Shown one piece after another: positions 6,449 to 11,544 of a stretch of 11,544 bases of DNA. The stretch spans positions 1 through 11,544 of the forward strand of contig QMYD01000024.1 of NCBI GenBank assembly GCA_003662485.1, read 5' to 3'. Source of the DNA: Candidatus Hecatellales archaeon (GTDB lineage: Archaea > Thermoproteota > Bathyarchaeia > Hecatellales > Hecatellaceae). A program made the position numbers and the translations under genes. Under the pieces are notes generated by a model. The model made no database searches and had not been told where the DNA came from. It worked only from the letters and a program-made list of their open reading frames with translations. Numbering within the stretch: the first letter of the stretch is position 1; each line of letters begins with the position of its first letter.

Positions 6449-9400
6449 TTGGTAGGCTTTAGGAAGGTTTTCACGCTTCTCCTTTTCCTCCTAATCCTCC
6501 TCAGCGTGGGAGGCCTTTTAGGCTTGAAGGCTGAAGCGCAGGTGGCTGGAACGCTTTCCCTTTCCTCCCCAACCTTTAGCGGCTTCAGCCTCCTCCAAAT
6601 CACGGTTATAGATAAGGACCTTTCTGATACGGAGGCTGCTGTTCCTCCACCAACCGTTACCGTTAATGGAACCACCGTGAAGATGTTTCAGGCAGTGGAT
6701 GGATCATGGTTCGGCTTCATAAGGGTTTGGTGCTGGGCTGACACCGTGAACACTAATGGAGTCTACGATCCAGGTGAACCCATAATCATAGACAAGGATA
6801 ACGATGGGGTATACGATGAAGGAGAACTGGTAAGCGGCACCCCTCCCCCACCTGGAACAAGCCTCGTGGGTATAACACCTGCCAGCCCTCCACCCCAAGA
6901 CCCCGTTGAGCCTGGAACAGGTGAAACCACTTGGACGGGAGCCTTCACCGATATTACCACGGTGGAGGCAAGCTTAGGCCAAGAATTAACTGTAACCTAT
7001 TTTGATGTTTCCCCTGTGGGGGAGGTTTCTGAAAAGGTTATTTTCAACTGGGTTCAGGCCTCCATAGAAGCAGATAGGGGAGAGTATCCTCCAGACGCCA
7101 AAGCCTACATAACCGTGAGGGACCAAGACCTAAACCAGGACCCCACAGCCATCGAATCCTACGCGGTGGACCCCCTCAATGGTGAAACCCTCCTCTTCCT
7201 AGACAGGGTTAGGGGAGGAGCTACCTCCAACATTCAATCCGGCCTCACCCTAGTCGAGACGGGGCCAAGCACAGGAGTTTTCGAGGTGCAGGCCACGCTG
7301 AGCAGCACCAACTTCGCCTTCATCGACGTAGCCATCTTTAGGTATGAGGACCAGCATCCAGCCGTTACAGTGAAAACCTCAGCCAGCATCATAACGCATT
7401 TGGGCTTGGTTTCCTTTGACTCTGACAGTTATTCGCTGGGTAGGACGGCTACCATAAGCTTGGAGGAGCCAGATGGAAACCTTGACTCCAAAACCGTGGA
7501 CACCATACAGGTTAGGGTTTGGAGCGACAGCGACCCCACGGGCTTCGATGTCAACCTAACCGAAACAGAAGTGAACTCGGGAAGCTTTAAGGGAACCGTA
7601 ACCTTCACCTTTGAAGCTTCAAACCCCACTCAGGGTAGGCTTCAAGCTAAAGGCGGGGACACGGTTTACGTGCGCTACTTTGACTCCTCCAACGATGTTG
7701 GTATAGCTCAGAACGTAACGGATACGGCTGCCATTATTTCCCATACTGGAACCATAAGCCTTGACAGGGATACCTATGTTCCAGGCGTAATCCTCTACGT
7801 AACCGTTTCAGACCCAGATGAAAACCTTGACCCAGATGCAGCTGAAACCATCCCCTACACCAATTACGGGGTTTCCCCACCCTGGGTTAGCATCGAAAGC
7901 AGGTATGCTGGAGCGCTACTGGATGGCCCTTACGGGGTAACCTGCCTTGAAACAGGCCCAGACACTGGAACCTTTGAGGGCAGGGTTCTCCTACGCTTCA
8001 CCCCAGGAGAGCCTGGAGACGTTCCAAAGCTTCAGGTGAAACCAGGAGCCACCATCAAGGCGAGATACCACGAGAAAATGGATGAGTGGGGTAAGGAAAG
8101 GGAAACCCTCGTTGAAGCCAAATTTATGACTACGAGTGGAACTCTAAGCCTGGACGCCAGCAATTATCCTCCGGGCTGCACCCTACACCCTGAGGGTGGA
8201 ATAGTTAGGATAACCGTTTCAGACCCCGATAGAAACCTGAGTTCAGCCAGCGTTGAAGAATATCCCAACCTGCTAACCATAGACGTTAAAACTCCTGAGG
8301 GAGCCTCAAGGCCAGGCTACCCCGCCGCCGTGGACCTGCTGGAAACAGGCCCAGACACCGGGGTTTTCGAGGGAAAGCACACGCTTTCCAGTAGCGTTTG
8401 CAGGGGAGACTTGGTGGAGGTAACCTACAGCGACGAGTATGATGTTGCTGGCAATCCTAGGAGCGTTAAGGCTTACGCTCGCATCGTAACCCACGACGCC
8501 GTTTTAACCGTGGATAAGCCTGAGGTACCCCTACTCACTGAGTTAACCATAACTCTGGTTGAGCCAGACTGGAACTTCGACAGCCAGCGGATAGACTTTG
8601 TGGAGGCTGGAGCCTTCGGAACACCTAGCGGAGTGGACGTTTGGACAACTACCTCTGGGATGGCTGGCGGAATCCAAGTTAAGCTTATGGAGACCGAGGT
8701 TAACTCCGCCACCTTTACGGCTACCATTATGCCTGGGCAGACTATTCCAGCCTCCTACGGGGACACCCTAACCATAAGGTATAATGACGAGCAGGGTTCA
8801 GCCGGCTTCCCAGCCAAAGTTGAGGTGAAGGTTAAGATTAGAGCCTACACGGGTGAGGTGAAACTGGACAGGGAGGTTTACGCCTGCAACGACACCATGA
8901 CCATCACCATTTACGATCCGGATAGGAACGTGGACCCTGAAGCCTACGACTCCATAGATGCAAGCCAGGTTGAGGTTAAATCCACGAGTTGGCTTACCCC
9001 TGTGAATCCAGCTCAGCCCCTAGCCGAAACCGAAGCTAACAGCGCAACCTTCCAGGGAACCTTCAAGCTTCAACTCTTCACTGGGCAGACCTCCCCACCC
9101 ACTCCTGGAACCATCTACGTGTATAATGGAGATGGAGTAACCGTAACCTACCTCGACCCTGTGGGGGCAAGTGGACGTGAAGAGGAGGTTTCAGCCTCAG
9201 CTAGGGTTGAATTCACCACGGCAACCATAACCTTCGACAAGGAGGTTTACAGCCTCGAAGACCAAGCCCTCATAACCATTCAGGATCCAGATGCAAACAA
9301 GAATTCAAAGCTGAGGGATGAAATAGAGGTTTCCATTATTTCGGAGGCAGACCCGGCGGGGATAGCCCTCCACCTCCTCGAAACCTCAGAGGACAGCGGC

Positions 9401-9955
9401 GTCTTTGAGGGCTTCTTCTTCTACACGGAGGCTGCCTCGCAGGGTTCACGCCTCCACGTAAACCCCGTAGACAAGGTTACCGTCCTTTACAGGGATGAGA
9501 CGCCTAATCCCTCTGATGTTCCAGGCTACGAGGAGACTGGGGTTATAAAGCCTATCTGGGTTAAAAGGTCAGCCTATCTAGGTCTTGCACCCCAGCCAGC
9601 CATGCCTCTAACCATAACGAAGCCTAAGCTTCTAAGCCCTGAGGGTGTACCCTTGGTCTCAGCGATGGAGGGTGAACAGGTAATCCTTCAGTCTGAGGTT
9701 TCAAACGTGGGGACGAGGGAGCAGCCCTTCCTATACATAGTTCAAATAAGGGATTTCAAGGGTAGGGTAGTCTTCCTAAACTTCGTTCAGGGCGTAATCC
9801 CTGCGGGTAAAAGCCTCCCAGTAGGCGTCCTCTGGATTCCACCTAAGCTCGGAACCTACACGGTTGAGGCCTTCACTTGGGAGAGCTGGAAGAAGCCTAT
9901 ACCCCTATCCCCCACCAGCGAGGTAACCGTCCAGGTAGCCTTCAAGCCGTCTTAA
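6449..9955 (+). CDS. Large secreted S-layer-like protein with eight Ig-like repeats and calcium-loop motifs
   Basis: This is a 1168-residue secreted protein, probably part of the cell wall. Residues 1-30 are a signal peptide: basic MVGFRK, a leucine-rich core, then a likely cut after AEA before QVAG. The mature part has about eight beta-rich repeats of 114-129 residues (33-1040). Each opens with a strand ending in an acidic turn of the DPDxNLDP type and later carries ETGPDTGxFEG or ETEVNSxxF. The first repeat is irregular: it holds two loops resembling calcium-binding EF/dockerin loops (DTVNTNGVYDPGE, 98-110; DKDNDGVYDEGE, 115-126) and a proline-rich linker (131-155). The end (about 1056-1168) is a separate CARDB-like adhesion domain (VILQSEVSNVGTREQP). 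There is no C-terminal membrane anchor. The ETGPxTGxFE repeat recalls thaumarchaeal S-layer proteins, a resemblance from memory. Five cysteines and at least four N-glycosylation sequons are visible. The start is TTG; the next ATG is residue 79. Confidence 0.85.
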   Translation: MVGFRKVFTLLLFLLILLSVGGLLGLKAEAQVAGTLSLSSPTFSGFSLLQITVIDKDLSDTEAAVPPPTVTVNGTTVKMFQAVDGSWFGFIRVWCWADTVNTNGVYDPGEPIIIDKDNDGVYDEGELVSGTPPPPGTSLVGITPASPPPQDPVEPGTGETTWTGAFTDITTVEASLGQELTVTYFDVSPVGEVSEKVIFNWVQASIEADRGEYPPDAKAYITVRDQDLNQDPTAIESYAVDPLNGETLLFLDRVRGGATSNIQSGLTLVETGPSTGVFEVQATLSSTNFAFIDVAIFRYEDQHPAVTVKTSASIITHLGLVSFDSDSYSLGRTATISLEEPDGNLDSKTVDTIQVRVWSDSDPTGFDVNLTETEVNSGSFKGTVTFTFEASNPTQGRLQAKGGDTVYVRYFDSSNDVGIAQNVTDTAAIISHTGTISLDRDTYVPGVILYVTVSDPDENLDPDAAETIPYTNYGVSPPWVSIESRYAGALLDGPYGVTCLETGPDTGTFEGRVLLRFTPGEPGDVPKLQVKPGATIKARYHEKMDEWGKERETLVEAKFMTTSGTLSLDASNYPPGCTLHPEGGIVRITVSDPDRNLSSASVEEYPNLLTIDVKTPEGASRPGYPAAVDLLETGPDTGVFEGKHTLSSSVCRGDLVEVTYSDEYDVAGNPRSVKAYARIVTHDAVLTVDKPEVPLLTELTITLVEPDWNFDSQRIDFVEAGAFGTPSGVDVWTTTSGMAGGIQVKLMETEVNSATFTATIMPGQTIPASYGDTLTIRYNDEQGSAGFPAKVEVKVKIRAYTGEVKLDREVYACNDTMTITIYDPDRNVDPEAYDSIDASQVEVKSTSWLTPVNPAQPLAETEANSATFQGTFKLQLFTGQTSPPTPGTIYVYNGDGVTVTYLDPVGASGREEEVSASARVEFTTATITFDKEVYSLEDQALITIQDPDANKNSKLRDEIEVSIISEADPAGIALHLLETSEDSGVFEGFFFYTEAASQGSRLHVNPVDKVTVLYRDETPNPSDVPGYEETGVIKPIWVKRSAYLGLAPQPAMPLTITKPKLLSPEGVPLVSAMEGEQVILQSEVSNVGTREQPFLYIVQIRDFKGRVVFLNFVQGVIPAGKSLPVGVLWIPPKLGTYTVEAFTWESWKKPIPLSPTSEVTVQVAFKPS
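7058..9568 (+). repeat. Seven regular tandem Ig-like repeat units within the surface-protein gene
   Basis: Units fall at about 7058-7399, 7400-7744, 7745-8131, 8132-8494, 8495-8845, 8846-9211 and 9212-9568; a degenerate first unit precedes them from about 6545. The acidic turns are DQDLNQD, EPDGNLDS, DPDENLDPD, DPDRNLSS, EPDWNFDS, DPDRNVDPE and DPDANKNS. The second motif is ETGPSTGVFE, ETEVNSGSF, ETGPDTGTFEG, ETGPDTGVFEG, ETEVNSATF, ETEANSATF and ETSEDSGVFEG. Similarity is at protein level; DNA identity is local, so these are old duplications. Boundaries are approximate. Confidence 0.8.
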
Positions 9956-10716
9956 GCCAGCAAGCCCAGAAGCCAGGCTATTAAGGCCAGCACTAGGTCT
10001 CCAACTAGGAGGGCGGCTAGAAGCCCAGCCGTAATGAAGAGTAGAATTGGAAGCTGGAAGGTTACCCAAACCTCCTCGGGAAGTCCTTCCAGGCTGAAGG
10101 AGTCTTCCCCCACCCTAAGCCTAAAATTGAATCGCCTACCCCCATTAGGCTTAAAGCTTTCAGCCGGGGTGAGGCTTGGATTCCCAGCTAGCCTCTCCCT
10201 TCCAACCTTGAAGGCTAGGAGGAAGGCGAGAATTTTCCTCCCCAAGGTTTCACCTTCAAAGCCTTGGAAGAGGCTTCCAACCCTCACCCTATACCATAGG
10301 TTTCTCAAGGCAGAATAGGCGACAACGGTTAGGCTGAGGAGGAGCCCATTAAAGAGAACCGTGAAGGGTATGAAGAGGATGTAGAGGCCTAAAAGCGGAT
10401 GGCAGAAGCTCGGCATGTCGGGCAGGCTTAGGGCTAGGCAGATTAAGGCCTTAGAGTCTGCTCCACCCCAAAAGCCAGCATAGTAGAGGGCTAAGCCCAC
10501 AGCGGCTGAAAGGGCTAAGCCGGAAAGCCAGAAGAAGGGTTCAGGCCTCCCGTAGAGGAGTATTCTTAAAGCCGTTAGGAGGCCTCCCAGAGGCCCATAG
10601 GCTAGCCAAACCCTGTCTGAAACCTCCCTAACCTTCCAATCCCTCCAGGAGGCATACCCTAAAAACGCTAGGGTAAGGGTTAGGGAAGCTGCCTCCAAGC
10701 TTAGGGAAGAATTCAA
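9952..10716 (-). CDS. Archaeal type IV prepilin peptidase (A24 family, PibD/FlaK-like)
   Basis: This membrane aspartyl protease cuts class III signal peptides of pilins and archaellins at the cytoplasmic face before assembly. The 254 residues contain the two family aspartates: Asp26 in SWRDWKVREVSDRVW (23-37) and Asp87 in the GxGD-like GFWGGADSKA (81-90). Hydrophobic segments fit at about 8-22, 38-55, 62-80, 88-98, 107-133 and 221-253. Between the last two lies a soluble loop of about 85 residues (135-220), longer than in a minimal PibD, which suggests the larger archaeal A24 subfamily with a C-terminal extension. The start is TTG at 10716 behind GGGAGG (10727-10732), 10 nt spacing; the next ATG is residue 100, after both catalytic residues. 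It is divergent from a pilin-like gene 56 bp away, its probable substrate, and convergent with the surface-protein gene, with TTAA shared by both stop codons. Confidence 0.9.
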   Translation of the reverse strand: MNSSLSLEAASLTLTLAFLGYASWRDWKVREVSDRVWLAYGPLGGLLTALRILLYGRPEPFFWLSGLALSAAVGLALYYAGFWGGADSKALICLALSLPDMPSFCHPLLGLYILFIPFTVLFNGLLLSLTVVAYSALRNLWYRVRVGSLFQGFEGETLGRKILAFLLAFKVGRERLAGNPSLTPAESFKPNGGRRFNFRLRVGEDSFSLEGLPEEVWVTFQLPILLFITAGLLAALLVGDLVLALIAWLLGLLA

Positions 10717-10726
10717 GGTTTAGAGG

Positions 10727-10732
10727 CCTCCC
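10727..10732 (-). promoter_or_regulatory. Shine-Dalgarno site for the prepilin peptidase
   Basis: GGGAGG on the minus strand lies 10 nt before TTG 10716. A TATA-like CTTTAATG on the minus strand (10764-10771) would start transcription near 10741 and include this site. Confidence 0.5.
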
Positions 10733-10743
10733 AGCAGTTCAGC

Positions 10744-10752
10744 CTTATATAG
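10744..10752 (+). promoter_or_regulatory. TATA box of the pilin-like gene, placed for a leaderless transcript
   Basis: CTTATATAG is the best TATA match in the window. Its centre is about 25 nt before the TTG at 10773, the archaeal TATA-to-start distance, and no Shine-Dalgarno site intervenes. Transcription would begin at or next to the start codon. Its minus-strand reading lies too close to the peptidase ribosome site to be that gene's promoter. Confidence 0.6.
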
Positions 10753-10772
10753 CAACCCTGCGCATTAAAGTT

Positions 10773-11249
10773 TTGGCGGAAGGGCTGGCTTGGATGGCTT
10801 GGTTTACTAAGCTTGGAGGGCGGAGGGGGATAAGCTATATCTTCTCAGTTATGCTTATGACGCTGGTTATTAGCAGCCTCGCCGTGGGGGTTCTCCTATG
10901 GGGTATGGGTGTGGTAAATCAGAGTCAGGGAGCCTACGCAGCCGTCTTTGAAAGGAAGATTGAGCGAGTGAAGGAGCGCCTTGTAGTTGAAGACGTGTGG
11001 TTTGAGCTTTCAGCCTCCCCCCAGAAAATTCACATCTACGTGAGGAATATTGGAGCCATACCGTTAACCGTGGAGCACGTTTACATAGACCACACCATGG
11101 TCTCCCTGGATACTCCTCTCAAGCTTGGAATAGGTGAGGGGGGCTACATCGACCTGGATTCACCCATCCCCTTGGAGGAGGGTAAAACCTACCTGGTAAC
11201 CGTAGCCACAGCCAGAGGTAAAACCTTCTCAGGATACTGGACTGCCTAA
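10773..11249 (+). CDS. Type IV pilin-like surface protein with class III signal peptide
   Basis: This 158-residue protein has the archaeal pilin layout. A short N-terminus ends in GGRRG (15-19), the recognition site for prepilin peptidase, with cleavage expected after Gly19. A hydrophobic helix ISYIFSVMLMTLVISSLA and onward (20-47) would anchor the precursor and form the filament core. A charged helix follows (about 58-70), then a beta-rich head (72-158) with VRNIGAIPLTVEHVYI (90-105) and a closing EGKTYLVTVATARGKTF (136-152). The start is TTG at 10773, apparently leaderless; ATG at 10794 (residue 8) is the only alternative and keeps the processing site. The divergent neighbour is a prepilin peptidase, a likely processing partner. 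The convergent gene at the right edge has a related C-terminus. Whether it builds a pilus, an adhesion thread or a membrane-anchored monomer cannot be told from sequence. Confidence 0.85.
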   Translation: MAEGLAWMAWFTKLGGRRGISYIFSVMLMTLVISSLAVGVLLWGMGVVNQSQGAYAAVFERKIERVKERLVVEDVWFELSASPQKIHIYVRNIGAIPLTVEHVYIDHTMVSLDTPLKLGIGEGGYIDLDSPIPLEEGKTYLVTVATARGKTFSGYWTA

Positions 11250-11259
11250 GACTTTTCCC
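11250..11259. terminator. Short T-rich spacer between two convergent pilin-like genes
   Basis: Only 10 bp (GACTTTTCCC) separate the stops. On the plus strand T-rich sequence runs on into 11261-11268, which may end the pilin transcript. Low support: archaeal terminators are short T-runs and easily mimicked. Confidence 0.3.
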
Positions 11260-11544
11260 CTATTCTTCCAAGGCGGTGGCTGAGACCGTGAAGATTCTAC
11301 CCCTCTCCGTCACTAGCTTGAAGGTGTAGGTTTCGCCTTCCTTCCAGGCTATCCCAAGCCTTAAATTCCTCTTTTGGCCTGGGCCAAGATAATAGTCGAA
11401 GCTGGGTGTGGTTGAAGCATCATACCGGGTGTGCTCGCCTCCATGGATAACCCAGACAGCAACTACATGAACGGTTTGACTGCTTAAGTTCTCCACCTCA
11501 AACTCCACGTAAACATTTTTTTCAACGGTTTCACTGTAGCTTGG
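11260..11544 (-). CDS. C-terminal fragment of a second pilin-like protein, 5' part beyond window
   Basis: Ninety-four codons before a TAG are open to the right edge. A GTG at 11508 could be read as a start, but the 12 codons upstream remain open and fit the same beta-rich domain, so the gene most likely continues outside. The C-terminus parallels the convergent pilin-like protein: VENLSSQTVHVVAVWVIHGG against VRNIGAIPLTVEHVYI, and EGETYTFKLVTERGRIF against EGKTYLVTVATARGKTF, each about eight residues or fewer from its stop. The two genes are probably diverged paralogues. The signal peptide and membrane helix that would prove a pilin are not visible. The protein is acidic and aromatic, suggesting an extracellular domain. 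Confidence 0.7.
   Translation of the reverse strand, partial: PSYSETVEKNVYVEFEVENLSSQTVHVVAVWVIHGGEHTRYDASTTPSFDYYLGPGQKRNLRLGIAWKEGETYTFKLVTERGRIFTVSATALEE

Noticed and set aside
6328..6675. Minus-strand frame spanning the gap between the nuclease and the surface gene
   Set aside because: It overlaps the signal peptide region of the surface protein and the nuclease end in antisense, and has no recognisable domain.
8306..8727. Minus-strand frames inside the repeat region
   Set aside because: They follow the repeats of the sense frame and have no independent support.
7058..9568. Repeat spacing considered as a CRISPR or DNA tandem array
   Set aside because: Units are about 345-390 bp, in frame, conserved at protein and not DNA level, and lie inside one gene.
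10034..10318. Plus-strand frame opposite the prepilin peptidase
   Set aside because: The minus strand has the catalytic aspartates and membrane helices; the plus frame is basic low-complexity sequence.
1..11544. tRNA, rRNA, insertion sequence, integrase or attachment site
   Set aside because: No tRNA-like cloverleaf, rRNA block, transposase motif or terminal inverted repeat was seen on either strand by reading.

Overview
The window looks like chromosomal DNA of a thermophile-like archaeon, most plausibly from the Thermoproteota (TACK) side. The evidence is a RadA recombinase with its helix-hairpin-helix N-domain, an archaeal NFACT/RqcH protein, an archaeal beta-CASP nuclease of the aCPSF2 type, an archaeal-type prepilin peptidase, pilin-like proteins with class III signal peptides and a repetitive S-layer-like protein. 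TATA-like boxes sit at archaeal distances upstream of most genes. By eye G+C is a little over half. No rRNA, tRNA, CRISPR or insertion sequence was seen. Start codons are striking: none of the ten genes whose 5' end is visible needs an ATG. Eight start at TTG, one at GTG and one at either CTG or TTG.

Layout. 1-570 (minus) is the N-terminal two thirds of a class I fumarate hydratase alpha subunit, cut by the left edge. Divergent from it, 662-2023 (plus) is radA followed 3 nt later by a small helical gene of unknown function. 2020-2325 (minus) is a three-helix membrane protein, convergent with the previous gene and sharing 4 bp of stop codons with it. 2408-4423 (plus) is NFACT/rqcH. 4444-4998 (minus) is a six-helix half-size major facilitator protein. 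5116-6375 (plus) is the beta-CASP RNA nuclease. 6449-9955 (plus) is a 1168-residue secreted repeat protein. 9952-10716 (minus) is a type IV prepilin peptidase, again sharing 4 bp with its convergent neighbour. 10773-11249 (plus) is a pilin-like protein. 11260 to the right edge (minus) is the C-terminus of a related protein. Strand alternates almost gene by gene, so transcripts are short and most intergenic regions hold divergent promoters.

How the genes fit together. The left two thirds is housekeeping: central carbon metabolism, recombination, ribosome-associated quality control and RNA decay. The right third (6449-11544) is a cell-surface block: a secreted multi-domain wall protein with calcium-loop motifs, the peptidase that would process class III signal peptides, and two pilin-like proteins with matching C-terminal domains. 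That the peptidase and pilins form a working unit is inference from adjacency and matching motifs. The points most worth a second look are the absence of ATG starts, the architecture of the repeat protein, the half transporter, the probable CTG start of NFACT, and a strongly over-represented AAGCCT/AGGCTT word.
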